Shown here piece after piece: positions 1-9,795 of a stretch of 64,000 nucleotides of DNA; the first letter of the stretch is position 1; every line of letters begins with the position of its first letter. Under the pieces are notes generated by a model that worked only from the letters and a program-made list of their open reading frames with translations, was not told the origin of the DNA and searched no databases. The stretch is from Geodermatophilus obscurus (GTDB taxonomy: Bacteria; Actinomycetota; Actinomycetes; Mycobacteriales; Geodermatophilaceae). The translations under genes and the position numbers were made by a program. The stretch lies in NCBI RefSeq assembly GCF_900143215.1, contig NZ_FRDM01000007.1:1-64000 (forward strand). Direction: 5' to 3'.

Positions 1-3000
1 GGTGCCGGCGGGGCCGGCCCACACGTCGTCGACGCGGACGGTGACCGGCGCGGTCGCCGTGCCCGACAGGAACCCGGCCACCCCGATCCCGCCGGGGCCC
101 TGCAGCGCCGGGGTGCTGTCGGTGGTCGTGGTCTGCCACGCCGCCGGCTCGGCGGTGCCGGCCGGCCACGCCTTGGCGTTCAGCGTCGAGGTCCCGCTGC
201 CGGTCACCTCCAGCCGGGCCAGCAGCACCGCACCGGGCCGGTAGGTCACCCCGGCCAGCTCCACCGCGGTCAGCTTGGTCTCCACCCCGGACTGCAGCCG
301 GGACAGCCCCAGCACCACCTTGCCGGTGGCGGTGACCTTCACCGAGGCGCGGTAGTCGGCCGCCTGCGTGCGCCGCCCGGCCAGGTAGACCCAGGCCCCG
401 CCACCGGTGGGCAGCGCCTCCATCGACACCGCCACCTGGGTGACCACGTCGGCCACCGACGGCCCGTAGAGGTAGGCCGAGGTGGCGGCGCCGCCCCGGG
501 GCAGCTCCAGCCGCCCCACCCCGCCGCCGGCCGACGCCGATCCGGTGACCGACCACGGCCCGCCGACGTCGGCCGCCCCCAGGCCGACGGCCACCGACCG
601 CTCGAAGCCGTCCGCCGCCCGCGGCGCGCCCGGCGCCGGCCCGGCCACCGGCGCGGTCACCGTCACCGACCCCGTCCGGGTGGCCACGGCGCCCCGGTCG
701 TCGGTCACGGTCAGGGTGACGGCGTAGGTGCCTGCGGCGGCGTAGGCGTGCGTGACGGTCCTGCCGGTTCCCGTCGCCCCGTTCCCGAAGTCCCACGCCC
801 AGCGGGTGATGGAGCCGTCGGCGTCGCTGGAGCCGGAGCCGTCCAGGACCGCGGTCAGGTCGCGTGCCGTCGAGGTGAACGCCGCCGTCGGGGCGACGTT
901 GGCCCCCTGGCCGGTGCTCCCCAGGGTGTGGTGGCTCGCGACCTGCTGGGCCGAGAGCGCGGTCGGGTAGACGGCGACCTCGTCGATCTGACCCGCGAAG
1001 AAGGGCGCGCCGGCCCAGGAGGTGTCGCCACCGATCCGCCAGTACCCGGTGCTCGGCTCGGCGCTGACCGTGTCGGCGCGGGCGGCGACGCGCACGCCGT
1101 CGACGTAGAGCGCCATCCCCGCCCGGCTCAGCGTGGCCACGACGTGGTGCCACCGGCCGTCGTTGTACGCCGCGGTGCTGCTGACCGTGCGGGTCGCCCC
1201 CGGCCAGACGCCGAAGAGGATCCGCCCGGTCGTGTCCATGTAGACGTTGCGGTCGTTCTGCCAGCTCGTGCCGGTGTTCGCGTTGCCGAACCCGATGATC
1301 TTGCCGCCCTGGGTCGTCGTCGTCCGGATCCAGCTCTCCACGCTGAAGACCTGCGGTCCGGCGATGGCGGTGCGGGTGGCCGCGAAACCGGTGGTCCCGC
1401 CGTTGAACTGGGTGGCGGTGTCGCGGTCACCGCGGATCGCGCCGGGGACGTCGCGGGTGACGCCGGCGTTGACCGTCAGGTCCATCGGGCCGGTGTAGTC
1501 CCACCCCGTGGTGCCCGAGGGCTCGCCCAGCGACCAGGTGTCGATCGCACCGTCCGCGGTGACCGCCTGCTGGTAGGGCCGCGGCGTGCCGACGCTGCCC
1601 GCCGGCACCGTGGCGGTCGTCCAGGCCGACGCCTTGCGGTTGCCGAAGGGGTCGGTCACCGTCACCAGCCAGCGGTGCGACCCGGCCGTCGCGCCGGTGT
1701 CGGCGCAGCCGTACGTCGGCAGCCGCCACCACAGGGAGGGCTGGGTGACCTCGCACACCGGAGCGGAGGCCTCGCTGTCCCGGTGGACGCGGTAGGTGAG
1801 GTGCTCGCTGTCGGCGTCGGCGACCGCCTTCCAGGTCAGGCGGACCGCGCCGCGCACCATCGTGGCCGCCGGCACGAAGGTCGCGTCGGTCTTGGGACCC
1901 ACCCTGTTCAGCGAGAGCGACGGGACGGCGAAGCGGACCAGCCCCTGCTGCCTGAAGCCGTTGATCGCCGGGAACTCGCCGCCGAAGACGACGTAGTCGC
2001 CGTTGCCGGTGACCGTCCAGCCCGCCTGGCCCTGGCCGGTGAAGGTGCCGGGGGTGAACACCGGCCCCCAGGCCTGGTGGGCGGGCGCGGGCTGACCCCT
2101 CACCGGCCCCGCGCCGGTGTTCGTGCCCACGGCCGCCACGCTGTAGGCGTTGCCGAACATGTGGTAGCGCGTGGGGGTCTGCTCGGGGAAGCTGCCGATG
2201 TTGCGGCAGTCGTGGGCGTGCGACGCCGAGTAGACGACCCCACGGGTCGCGTAGGTGGCGTAGCTGTCGCCGTAGCAGTCGACGAACCACTGCACCGCGC
2301 CGCCGTCGGCACTCGCGGCGAAGAGCCCCTCGAGGGAACCGGGGCCGAAGTAGTTGTAGCCGGTGCCGTAGACGTTGGTGCCGTCGGTGCTCAGGCTCCA
2401 GATCGCGGAGTTCACGCCCTGGTTGGTGATGTACCGGTTGACCGCGAACGGCCGGGTGGCGCCGGTCTGCGCATCCAGTGCACCGACGCCGGTCGCCTTG
2501 GTGCCGTTGAGGGTGTCGAAGCGGCCCGCGGCCACCACCTGCGAGCCGCCACCGGTGACCACGAGGGCCAGGACGTCGTTGCTGGTGGCGGTGTTGCCGT
2601 CCTTGTTCCCGCTGGTCGGACCGACACCCGGCTGGGGCGTCCACGGCAGCAGCGCACCGGTGGCCGCGGAGACCGCGGCGAGCCGGTTCCGCGCCGTCGA
2701 GCCCACCGCGGAGAAGTCCCCGCCGAGGTAGACGGTCGCGTCGGTCGCCGCGATGGTCCGGACCTTCGCGTTGGCGGCCGGCCGGAAGTCGGCGAGCAGC
2801 TGGCCGGTCGCGGTGCTGAAGGCCGCGACCCGCGACCGCGGCTGGCGGTCCACCTCGGTGAAGTCACCGCCGACGTAGATCCGCGAGCCGTCGGGCGAGG
2901 CGGTCACCGTGACCGCCTGGCCGTTGAGCCGGGGCGCGAACGAGGGGTCGAGCACCCCGGTGCGGATGTCGTAGGCCAGCAGGTTGCTGCGCGGCGTCTC

Positions 3001-3285
3001 CGACGTGCCCGCCGGGGCACCCGCCGGTCGCGCGCTGGTGAACTTCCCGGCCGCGTACACCGTGGTGCCGACGACGACCTGCGACCACACCACCCCGTCG
3101 ATCTGCACGGTGGGCAGCGGGTCCGCGGTGACGGTCGCCGGCGTGGCCGGGTCGGCCGGGTCCCGCGGTGCCGAGTCGGCCCGCGCCGTGCCCGGCGGCA
3201 ACCCGCCGAGGACGCCGGCGAGCACCAGGACGGCGACCAGCGCCGCCAGCAGCGCTCTCGGCGCCGCGGTCGTCCGTGCAGACAT
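1..3285 (-). CDS. Large secreted multidomain protein (propeller repeats, LamG, PKD), C-terminus beyond the window
   Basis: The minus-strand frame is open from the left edge to an ATG at 3285, so at least 1095 residues are visible. A G-rich ribosome site lies about 9 bases before this ATG; an in-frame ATG at 3294 is the alternative start. Residues 1-38 form a signal peptide (MSARTTAAPRALLAALVAVL then Gly/Leu-rich, AxA near GTARA). Residues about 60-450 hold repeated YVGGDF/YLGGDF/AAGRF units typical of DUF5122-type propellers. A fibronectin-like segment (about 480-570) follows, then a LamG/concanavalin-like lectin domain (about 585-780), a PKD domain with WDFGNG near 830, and a beta-sandwich domain (about 925-1095). 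The role is inferred to be carbohydrate binding or adhesion at the cell surface. It lies beside exopolysaccharide genes. The substrate is unknown. Confidence 0.85.
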   Translation of the reverse strand, partial: MSARTTAAPRALLAALVAVLVLAGVLGGLPPGTARADSAPRDPADPATPATVTADPLPTVQIDGVVWSQVVVGTTVYAAGKFTSARPAGAPAGTSETPRSNLLAYDIRTGVLDPSFAPRLNGQAVTVTASPDGSRIYVGGDFTEVDRQPRSRVAAFSTATGQLLADFRPAANAKVRTIAATDATVYLGGDFSAVGSTARNRLAAVSAATGALLPWTPQPGVGPTSGNKDGNTATSNDVLALVVTGGGSQVVAAGRFDTLNGTKATGVGALDAQTGATRPFAVNRYITNQGVNSAIWSLSTDGTNVYGTGYNYFGPGSLEGLFAASADGGAVQWFVDCYGDSYATYATRGVVYSASHAHDCRNIGSFPEQTPTRYHMFGNAYSVAAVGTNTGAGPVRGQPAPAHQAWGPVFTPGTFTGQGQAGWTVTGNGDYVVFGGEFPAINGFRQQGLVRFAVPSLSLNRVGPKTDATFVPAATMVRGAVRLTWKAVADADSEHLTYRVHRDSEASAPVCEVTQPSLWWRLPTYGCADTGATAGSHRWLVTVTDPFGNRKASAWTTATVPAGSVGTPRPYQQAVTADGAIDTWSLGEPSGTTGWDYTGPMDLTVNAGVTRDVPGAIRGDRDTATQFNGGTTGFAATRTAIAGPQVFSVESWIRTTTTQGGKIIGFGNANTGTSWQNDRNVYMDTTGRILFGVWPGATRTVSSTAAYNDGRWHHVVATLSRAGMALYVDGVRVAARADTVSAEPSTGYWRIGGDTSWAGAPFFAGQIDEVAVYPTALSAQQVASHHTLGSTGQGANVAPTAAFTSTARDLTAVLDGSGSSDADGSITRWAWDFGNGATGTGRTVTHAYAAAGTYAVTLTVTDDRGAVATRTGSVTVTAPVAGPAPGAPRAADGFERSVAVGLGAADVGGPWSVTGSASAGGGVGRLELPRGGAATSAYLYGPSVADVVTQVAVSMEALPTGGGAWVYLAGRRTQAADYRASVKVTATGKVVLGLSRLQSGVETKLTAVELAGVTYRPGAVLLARLEVTGSGTSTLNAKAWPAGTAEPAAWQTTTTDSTPALQGPGGIGVAGFLSGTATAPVTVRVDDVWAGPAGT

Positions 3286-3462
3286 CAGGTGCATCCCCCG
3301 TGTTCGTCCCGCTCGCGCGGTCGGTTCCCCCGACCGACCGGCGAACACTAAGCGTGACGACGGAGGGGTCGGGATCCCCTGATGCGGTGACGGGACGTCC
3401 CGCACACGGAGACTTCACCCGTACGAGGTGACCCTGCGTGACACCAGACGGCCCGGAAACGC

Positions 3463-3496
3463 CGACGGGGCCCCGGCTCGCGCCGGGGCCCCGTCG
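3463..3496 (-). terminator. Strong GC-rich hairpin downstream of the 3518-4204 gene
   Basis: A perfect inverted repeat with 14-base arms (cgacggggccccgg ... ccggggccccgtcg) encloses a 6-base loop. It starts 21 bases after the stop codon of the three-gene operon that reads leftwards. There is no clear T-tract, which is usual for high-GC actinobacteria. Confidence 0.7.
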
Positions 3497-3517
3497 ATCG
3501 GGTCGAGCTGTGCGGCG

Positions 3518-4204
3518 TCAGTCCGCCGCTCCGGTGAACACCAGGTAGGGAGCGCCGGGCCGGTAGCCGACGGACACGGTGACCGCCCCGCGTGCGTCCT
3601 GCCCCACGGTGAAGACGTAGACGCCCACGGCGCTGTCCCCGGGGTCGACGACGCCGGAGAAGGGCCTGGCGGACGGGTCGTCGAGGGGCGAGGCGGGGAC
3701 CTGCTCGGCTCCGTGAGCCAGGGTGACCACGGCGCCGTCGAAGGACACCGGCTCGGCCGTGCCGTTGGCCAGTCGCACGGTCACCCGGACGGCGGGCCCG
3801 GCGACGTTGCCCGGGCCGGTCGCCGTCCCCTCGGTCGCCTCGAGGGACTCCACCGTCCCGGTGACCCCGTCGCCGACCGCGGCCGTCCCGTCGAGGGCGA
3901 CCGCCGGGAGGCCCGGCGGCAGCTCGGCGGGGTCGCCGGTGAGCACCGCGGGGTCGCCGGTCGGCGCCGGTGCCGGCGGCACGCTCGCCGACGGTCCGGC
4001 GGTGGCGGTGGGCTCCGCGGTGCCCGTGGCCTCCGGGGAGGCGATCGCGGCAGGCGGCCCGGAGCCGGCCGGCTCCGTGCCCCCGCGTCCCGCGACGAGC
4101 GCCACGGCCAGCAGCGCGGCGGCTCCCAGGGTCACGGCCCCGGCGGCCAGCAGCCTGCGGTGCCGCGCCTCCCGCGGGGTCCGACCGGGTGTGCCGGTGG
4201 TCAT
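3518..4204 (-). CDS. Membrane-anchored protein with a DUF4352-like C-terminal domain
   Basis: This 228-residue protein has a short basic N-terminus and one membrane segment or uncleaved signal at about residues 17-40 (LLAAGAVTLGAAALLAVALV). A Pro/Ala/Thr-rich low-complexity linker runs from about 42 to 95. The C-terminal part is a beta-rich domain resembling DUF4352/Telomeric-repeat-like immunoglobulin folds (VRVTVRLANGTAEPVSFDGA; FSGVVDPGDSAVGVYVF). The ATG at 4204 overlaps the TGA of the upstream phosphatidyltransferase by 4 bases, so it is translationally coupled to a glycosyltransferase/CDP-alcohol transferase pair. It may be an extracytoplasmic accessory protein of that pathway; this is inference. 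Confidence 0.75.
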   Translation of the reverse strand: MTTGTPGRTPREARHRRLLAAGAVTLGAAALLAVALVAGRGGTEPAGSGPPAAIASPEATGTAEPTATAGPSASVPPAPAPTGDPAVLTGDPAELPPGLPAVALDGTAAVGDGVTGTVESLEATEGTATGPGNVAGPAVRVTVRLANGTAEPVSFDGAVVTLAHGAEQVPASPLDDPSARPFSGVVDPGDSAVGVYVFTVGQDARGAVTVSVGYRPGAPYLVFTGAAD

Positions 4205-4953
4205 GGGGCCAATCCCTTCATCTCGCGGTACCACGTGCTCGTCGCGAGCAGGAGGTAGCTCGCGGTGGCGGCGAACAGTGCGGTGTACGCGGCGGCGAAC
4301 AGACCCGGCGCCCCGAGGAGCAGGAAGGTCAGGCACAGCACGCCGTAGTCGGTCGGTGCGGTCAGCAGCGACCGGAGGCCTCCCGGCCGCCGCCCCGACG
4401 GCGTGGCTCGCGTCGCGGCTCCGTGCTGGGCCCGCAGCGCCTCGTTGAGCAGCGTCGCGAAGAAGTGCACGACGGCCACCACGGAGAACCCGAGGGGCAC
4501 CAGCAGCCAGGCGGTCCGCCCGAGCGGTTGGAACCGGTAGAGGCCGATGAGCAGCGCCAGGTGCAGGCTGGCGATCTTGGCGGCGTCGACCATGTGGTCC
4601 AGCCACTCCCCCGCGGGCGAGCCACCGCCACGCAGCCGGGCCAACTGGCCGTCGGCGGCGTCCAGCGCGTAGCCGAGCACCAGGCAGGTGGCGACGGCCA
4701 GCCCCGTCGGCACCGACGGCGGCACGACGGCGAGCAGCGCGATGCCGGTGGCCGTGGAGGCGGCGCTGACCGCGGTGACCACGTTCGGCGTGAGCCCGGC
4801 GTGGAAGGCCAGCGCGGCGAACAGCCGGCCCAGCGGCCGGTTGACGTAACGGGAGTAGGCCGGGGCGCCGGTGGCCCCCTTCTGCGCGGCGGCCAGCCGG
4901 CGCACCGTCGTCCGCAGGTCCCCCGTCGGGTGGGTCCCGACGGTGGCGGTCAT
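4201..4953 (-). CDS. CDP-alcohol phosphatidyltransferase family membrane protein
   Basis: The protein has 250 residues. It contains the complete family signature D-x2-D-G-x2-A-R-x8-G-x3-D-x3-D at residues 98-123 (DAADGQLAR ... GEWLDHMVD), which binds Mg and CDP. Several membrane helices lie around it. The family transfers a phosphoalcohol from a CDP-alcohol to an acceptor hydroxyl at the inner membrane, giving for example phosphatidylglycerol, phosphatidylinositol or a phosphodiester-linked glycan. The exact substrate cannot be read from the sequence. Its ATG overlaps the stop of the GT4 gene and its stop overlaps the next ATG, so all three are one operon. That context suggests a glycan decoration or glycolipid step rather than a bulk phospholipid synthase. 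Confidence 0.88.
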   Translation of the reverse strand: MTATVGTHPTGDLRTTVRRLAAAQKGATGAPAYSRYVNRPLGRLFAALAFHAGLTPNVVTAVSAASTATGIALLAVVPPSVPTGLAVATCLVLGYALDAADGQLARLRGGGSPAGEWLDHMVDAAKIASLHLALLIGLYRFQPLGRTAWLLVPLGFSVVAVVHFFATLLNEALRAQHGAATRATPSGRRPGGLRSLLTAPTDYGVLCLTFLLLGAPGLFAAAYTALFAATASYLLLATSTWYREMKGLAP

Positions 4954-6221
4954 GGCCGCACCGCCGGCCCGTCCTCGAGCGGCACGTCCTCGATCGGCAG
5001 GGCGGTGGCAGGCACGGGCAGGAGCACGACGTCCGCCGGCGGCCGCACCGGACGCGGGGCCGGTGCGGCGTCGGCCGCGGACGGCCGGCGGCGCCCGGAG
5101 GGTCGCCGGGCCGGGAACCGGCGTCCGGCCAGGATGCCGGCGAGCTCCTCGTATCCGGCGGCGACCTGGTCCCAGTCGTACCCCCCGGCCAGCTCGCGGG
5201 CGCGCAGTCCGGAGCGGGCGACCCAGTCCGGGTCGGCCTCGACCGCGTCGACCTCCCGGGCGACGTCAGCCGGGCTGCGGAAGTACCGGCCGGCGTCGGC
5301 GACCACCTCGCGGTTGAAGTCGACGTCGAAGGCGGTGACCGCCGCGCCGGCGCCGATCGCGCGCAGCAGCGAGGGGTTGGTGCCGCCGACGGAGTGACCG
5401 TGCAGGTAGGTGACGCAGTTGGCGTACAGCTGGTCGAGCAGCTCCTGGTCCCAGACGCCGCCGAGGAAGCGCACGCGGTCGTCGGCCAGCCCGTGCACCC
5501 GGGCGGTGTACCCGTCGGCGTAGGGCGCCGAGCCGACGACGACCAGCGGCTTGGTGGCCGTGCTGGCGGCGTAGCCCTCGACGACCACGTCGACGTGGTT
5601 CTCCGGCTCGAACCGGGCGACGGCCAGGTGGTAGCCGCGGGGCTCGAGGCCGATCTCGGCGAGCCGGTGCGCCCCGGGCTCGATCAGCGGCGCGCCGTAG
5701 GTCAGCAGCGTGGTGGGAGCGGCGAAGGCGTCCCGGTAGTAGTCGGCGATGCCCTGCGCGTCGGCGATGAGGGCGTCGGACCAGCGGACGGCCAGCGCCT
5801 CGGCCGCGCGGTAGTAGCGCCGCCCGGTGCCGCCCCACTTGGCCCGCTTCCACTCCAGCCCGTCCACGTGCGTGGCGACCGGGATGCCGGCGGCGCGCAG
5901 CACCGGCAGCAGCGGCGAGTTGGCGGCGTTGAAGACGATCGCCGCGTCGGTCCGGTGGCCCAGCAGGTGCCGTACCGAGAGCGCGGTGTGGCTGAGGGTC
6001 TCCAGCGACCGCCTGCGCGCAGCCGGCAGGTGCACCAGCTCCATGCCCAGGTACCGGGCCGGCGGCGGCTCCTCGGCCCCGGGAACGGTGCGGCAGTAGA
6101 CGACCACCCGGTGCCCCCGATCGGCCAACCGGCGGCCGACCTCCTCGACGGCGGTCTCGAAGCCGCCGTAGCGCGCGGGCACGCCGCGCGTGCCCACCAT
6201 CGCGATGCTCAAGCGGTCCAC
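4950..6221 (-). CDS. Glycosyltransferase family 4 (DUF1972/rhamnosyltransferase-like)
   Basis: This is a GT-B fold glycosyltransferase of 423 residues. The N-terminal nucleotide-fold motif AMVGTRGVPARYGGFETAVE is typical of DUF1972-type sugar transferases. The acceptor-domain motif HVDGLEWKRAKW and the donor-site loop HGHSVGGTNPSLLRAIGAG (the E/D-x7-E region) are present. The GTG at 6221 was chosen because GGAGG lies 4 bases upstream and places the usual few residues before the first beta strand. ATG at 6200 is the alternative. The last 70 residues are Pro/Arg-rich and not part of the fold. It overlaps the next gene by 4 bases. It probably builds exopolysaccharide together with the polyprenyl transferase upstream. 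Confidence 0.85.
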   Translation of the reverse strand: MDRLSIAMVGTRGVPARYGGFETAVEEVGRRLADRGHRVVVYCRTVPGAEEPPPARYLGMELVHLPAARRRSLETLSHTALSVRHLLGHRTDAAIVFNAANSPLLPVLRAAGIPVATHVDGLEWKRAKWGGTGRRYYRAAEALAVRWSDALIADAQGIADYYRDAFAAPTTLLTYGAPLIEPGAHRLAEIGLEPRGYHLAVARFEPENHVDVVVEGYAASTATKPLVVVGSAPYADGYTARVHGLADDRVRFLGGVWDQELLDQLYANCVTYLHGHSVGGTNPSLLRAIGAGAAVTAFDVDFNREVVADAGRYFRSPADVAREVDAVEADPDWVARSGLRARELAGGYDWDQVAAGYEELAGILAGRRFPARRPSGRRRPSAADAAPAPRPVRPPADVVLLPVPATALPIEDVPLEDGPAVRP

Positions 6222-6399
6222 TGGGCCTCCGTCTCGCGTCCGGGCAGCAGCTCGGACGACTAGGTGCGGGACGCACTGGTCTCGTCGCCCTGGGTGAGCA
6301 TCGACCGGCGCCGGACCCTGGAGGAGGTCTCCGGGGGTCCCCTCACCCGCACGGGGCAGCCGCCGTCGGCCTCGTCCGGGGCACTGCCCGAGCTCCGCT

Positions 6400-6479
6400 G
6401 GCCCCTCGCAGGGCCCAGCCGCGAGCCTGCGAGTGGTGGGGGGCAAGGGGGTCCTCCAAGGGGAGGACGGGGTCCTTCT
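6400..6479. repeat. REP-like GC palindromic element after the sugar transferase gene
   Basis: It contains gcgagcctgcgagtggtggg and ggaggacggggtccttctt, the two hallmarks of the dispersed repeat family in this window. It ends exactly at the stop codon of the 6480-7967 gene and looks like a composite of the two subtypes (a gcaagggggtcctcc end and a gaggacggggtcctt end). It probably serves as the 3' terminator region. Confidence 0.7.
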
Positions 6480-7967
6480 TCAGTACGCCCCGGAGCTGCT
6501 GACGACGGCGCGGAAGGTCTTCGCGAGGATGAGCAGGTCCACCGCCAGCGACCAGTTCTCGACGTAGCGCAGGTCCAGGCGGACCGACTCCTGCCACGAC
6601 AGGTCGGAGCGACCGGAGATCTGCCACAGACCGGTGAGCCCGGGCTTGACCAGCAGCCGGCGGCTGACCGACGTGTCGTAGCGGGCGACCTCGCCGGGCA
6701 GCGGCGGCCGGGGGCCGACCAGCGACATGGAGCCCCCGAGGACGTTGAGCAGCTGCGGCAGCTCGTCCAGCGACAGCCGGCGCAGCACCCGGCCGACCGG
6801 GGTGACCCGCGGGTCCACGCGCATCTTGAACAGCAGGCCGTCGGAGATGCTCTGCGCCCGCAGGGCGTCGACCCGGCGGTCGGCGTCGACCACCATGCTG
6901 CGGAACTTCAGCATCGTGAAGGCCTGCCCGTTCACACCCACCCGCTCCTGGCGGTAGAGGACCGGGCCGGGGCTGGTGACCTTGACGGCGGCGGCGATGC
7001 CCAGCAGGGCCGGGGTGAGCAGCAGCAGCGCGAGGGCCGCCACCACCCGGTCCAGGCCGCCCTTGACCACGCGCTGCCACCCCTCGAAGCGCGGCTGCTC
7101 CACCGACAGCAGCGGCAGCCCCTCGAACGGGCGGATGTGCAGCCGCGGGCCGGCGACCTCGATGAGGCCGGGGGCCACGAGCAGCTCGATGCCGGTGCCC
7201 TCCAGCTGCCAGGACAGCGAGCGCAGGTACTGCGAGGCGGTCTCGCTGGCCGAGGTGACCGCGATGGTGTCGGCCTCGAGGTGCCCGGCCAGCGTCAGGA
7301 CGTCGTCCAGCCCGCCGACGGGGACGCCGGCGGCGCGGGCCACCCGGTCGCGGTCGTCGGGGGTGACACAGGCGGCGACGACCTCCAGGCCGGCGAACTG
7401 CTCGCGCCGCAGCCGCTCGACCAGCTCCAGGGCGGCGGTGCCGCGACCCACGACGACGACCCGCTTGGTGCAGCGGCCCCGGGCGCGCAGGCCGCGCAGC
7501 GCACAGCGGGCGGCCCACCGCCCCAGCAGGGTGCCCAGGGCCAGCGCGGGGACGGCACCGACGACCAGGGCCCGGCTGAGGTCCAGGTCGGCGGCGTAGG
7601 AGGCGAACCCGGCGAGCGCGAGGAGCAGGAAGCCGGCCCTGCCGACGGCGCGGTACTCGTCGCTGCCGGTGCCGAAGACCCGCTCGGCGTGAGCGCCGGT
7701 CGCGTGCAGCAGGACCGGCCAGGCGACGACGAGGCCGACGCTCGCCCAGAACAGCGAGGTGGTCGGCGAGGCGTCCGGGTGCGTGCCGAGGACGCAGGCC
7801 CCGGCCACCGCGGCGGCCGCCACCTCGAGGGCGGTGAGGACGCGCGAGTACCGCCCGGCCCAGGCGACCCCGCCACGCCGCAGCCGCGGACGGCGCAGGG
7901 CGGCCGGCGGCTCCGCGAGCGCGCGGGACGCCGTCCCGAGACGGATGGTGGACTGGTCGAGCAGCAC
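6480..7967 (-). CDS. Polyprenyl-phosphate sugar phosphotransferase (exopolysaccharide initiation)
   Basis: This 495-residue protein follows the WbaP/CpsE/GumD plan: N-terminal membrane helices, a nucleotide-binding-like middle (VVVVGRGTAALELVERL) and a C-terminal bacterial sugar transferase domain. That domain shows PGPVLYRQERVGVNGQAF, LKFRSM, DELPQLLNVLGGSMSLVGPR and KPGLTGLWQISGRS. It moves a sugar-1-phosphate from a UDP-sugar onto undecaprenyl phosphate at the membrane, the first step of repeat-unit assembly. The GTG at 7967 follows a run of six G; the alternative GTG at 7985 has no ribosome site. It reads toward the GT4 operon and shares its theme with the UDP-glucose dehydrogenase at 9796. 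Confidence 0.9.
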   Translation of the reverse strand: MLLDQSTIRLGTASRALAEPPAALRRPRLRRGGVAWAGRYSRVLTALEVAAAAVAGACVLGTHPDASPTTSLFWASVGLVVAWPVLLHATGAHAERVFGTGSDEYRAVGRAGFLLLALAGFASYAADLDLSRALVVGAVPALALGTLLGRWAARCALRGLRARGRCTKRVVVVGRGTAALELVERLRREQFAGLEVVAACVTPDDRDRVARAAGVPVGGLDDVLTLAGHLEADTIAVTSASETASQYLRSLSWQLEGTGIELLVAPGLIEVAGPRLHIRPFEGLPLLSVEQPRFEGWQRVVKGGLDRVVAALALLLLTPALLGIAAAVKVTSPGPVLYRQERVGVNGQAFTMLKFRSMVVDADRRVDALRAQSISDGLLFKMRVDPRVTPVGRVLRRLSLDELPQLLNVLGGSMSLVGPRPPLPGEVARYDTSVSRRLLVKPGLTGLWQISGRSDLSWQESVRLDLRYVENWSLAVDLLILAKTFRAVVSSSGAY

Positions 7968-8162
7968 GGTTCCCCCCGGACACACGTGACGGCGTGTAGT
8001 CGGCGCCGCTCGCGCGAGGGTCGCTACTCGCCTGTCAGCAGGGAGTCCGCCCCGGGTGAGCGCCCGACGTCGGAAGAACGATCACAGCGAGTCACGAGCG
8101 GGTCAATGCGAGGGGGACGCCTTCACCCGATGGGGACGGCGGCTCACCCGCCCGGAACGGGC

Positions 8163-8750
8163 TCAGGTGCGGGGGTGGACGACGTTCTGCGCCGCTTCGA
8201 GGCCCTGCGCGAGGAGCTCCTCGGTCGCGTCGGCGGCCTCGGCGACCAGCAGGTCGAGCTCCCTGCGCTCGGTGGCGGAGAAGTCCTTGAGCACGAAGTC
8301 GGCGGGGTCCTGACGACCGGGCGGGCGGCCGATGCCGACGCGCACCCGGAGGTAGTCCTTCGTGCCGGTGGAGCGGGAGATCGACCGCAGGCCGTTGTGG
8401 CCGCCCTCGCCGCCGCCGCGCTTGAGCCGCACGCTGGCGAAGGGGATGTCGAGCTCGTCGTGCAGCACCACGAGGTCGGTGGGCGGGATGGAGTGGTAGT
8501 CGAGCAGGCCGCGGACCGGGCCGCCGGACTCGTTCATGTAGGCCGTGGGCCGGGCCAGCACGATGCGGCGGCCGGCCAGCCGCCCCTCGCCGAGCAGCGT
8601 CCGCGCCCGCTTCCCCTTCCCGGGGGAGAGCCGCACGCCGGCGCGCGTGGCGAGCTCGTCGAGCACCATCGCGCCGACGTTGTGCCGGTTGCCGGCGTAG
8701 GAGGGTCCGGGGTTGCCCAGCCCGACGACGAGGAAGGGCCCCTCGGACAC
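8163..8750 (-). CDS. pth: Peptidyl-tRNA hydrolase
   Basis: The 195-residue protein has the normal length for bacterial Pth. It cleaves peptidyl-tRNA released by stalled ribosomes. Catalytic residues are visible: N13 in VVGLGNPG, H23 in NRHNVG, N73 in YMNES, D98 in LHDELDIP and N119 in GGHNGLRSI. It starts with GTG at 8750. It lies 62 bases after the L25 gene on the same strand, the usual rplY-pth pair of Actinobacteria, so co-transcription is likely. Confidence 0.97.
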   Translation of the reverse strand: MSEGPFLVVGLGNPGPSYAGNRHNVGAMVLDELATRAGVRLSPGKGKRARTLLGEGRLAGRRIVLARPTAYMNESGGPVRGLLDYHSIPPTDLVVLHDELDIPFASVRLKRGGGEGGHNGLRSISRSTGTKDYLRVRVGIGRPPGRQDPADFVLKDFSATERRELDLLVAEAADATEELLAQGLEAAQNVVHPRT

Positions 8751-8812
8751 GGCCGCAGGGGCGCCGGCGTCGCCGGCGCCCCTGCGGGTGGTGTTCTCGT
8801 CCAGGGTCGGCC

Positions 8813-9517
8813 TCAGCCCTTCTCGGCCGACTCCATCGACTCCCCGCTGCCCTGGTCCTGCGGCTCGGAGACGATGTCGCCCTGGCCGGTGCCCTCCTCG
8901 GCGGGCGCGGACTCCTCGCGCTCGATGCCGGCCTCGGCCTCGGCCTCGGCGAGCTCGGCCTCGAGGGCCTCGGCGGTCGGGGCACCCAGGAAGCCGATGA
9001 CCAGGGCCTCGGGGTCGGTGATCAGCGTCGCGCCCCGCGGCAGCACGATGTCGCCGGCGCTGATGTTCTGCCCGGCGGTCCGGCCGGTCACGTCGACCTC
9101 GATGGTGTCGGGCAGGTTCGTGGCATCCGCCTCGATCGAGATGGTGTTCAGCTGGTGGTTCGGGATGGCGTCGATGCCCGGCTCGCCCACGACGACGATC
9201 GGCACGTCGACGGTGGTCCGCTCGCCACGGCGCACCAGGAGCAGGTCGACGTGCTCGTGGACGCGGGTCAGCGGGTCGCGCTGGACGGCCTTGGTGAGCG
9301 CCAGCTGCTCCTCGCCGTCGAGGACGACGGTGATCAGGGCGTTGCTGCCGCCGTTGCGCAGCACCGCGGCGAACTCGCGGGCCGGCAGGGACAGGTGCAC
9401 GACGTCCTGGCCGTGCCCGTAGAGGACGGCGGGGATGCGGCCGGCCCGGCGGGTGCGGCGGGCGCCGCCCTTGCCGAACTCGGTGCGGGCCTCGGCGACG
9501 AGGCGGAAGTCAGCCAC
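8813..9517 (-). CDS. rplY: 50S ribosomal protein L25 / general stress protein Ctc (long form)
   Basis: This is the 234-residue TL5/CTC form of L25. The N-terminal 5S rRNA-binding domain is about residues 1-92 ([26 protein letters not shown]). The C-terminal beta domain is about 93-190, followed by a Glu/Ala-rich acidic tail to 234. The GTG at 9517 has GAGGAG nine bases upstream. It binds 5S rRNA in the large subunit central protuberance. It precedes pth in the same direction, as in mycobacteria. Confidence 0.95.
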   Translation of the reverse strand: MADFRLVAEARTEFGKGGARRTRRAGRIPAVLYGHGQDVVHLSLPAREFAAVLRNGGSNALITVVLDGEEQLALTKAVQRDPLTRVHEHVDLLLVRRGERTTVDVPIVVVGEPGIDAIPNHQLNTISIEADATNLPDTIEVDVTGRTAGQNISAGDIVLPRGATLITDPEALVIGFLGAPTAEALEAELAEAEAEAGIEREESAPAEEGTGQGDIVSEPQDQGSGESMESAEKG

Positions 9518-9795
9518 GGTGGTGTGCTCCTCGGGGAGGTGGATCCGGGTCGGTGGCCGGCGCACGGCGCGGCACGCCCGTCGAGGGGCTCTACCCCAGG
9601 AGCGTGGCACGCCGATCACGGAGTACGGACGGGGCCGTCTCCCTCGCCGGGCAACGGTCCCACTGTACGTCAGCCGCCGCGGCGACCCGGGGATCACCCC
9701 TTGGAGGCGGGGACCTGGCTGGGCGGTCGCGGCGGCACCTACCGTCCGACGAGCGGCCGGGGACCACCGTGCCGATCGAGGAGTCGGGGGACGGC

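Noticed and set aside
748..3351. An 867-codon plus-strand open frame opposite the PKD/LamG gene
   Set aside because: It is an antisense shadow in very GC-rich DNA. Its translation is Arg/Gly/Asp low-complexity, while the minus frame gives clear domains.
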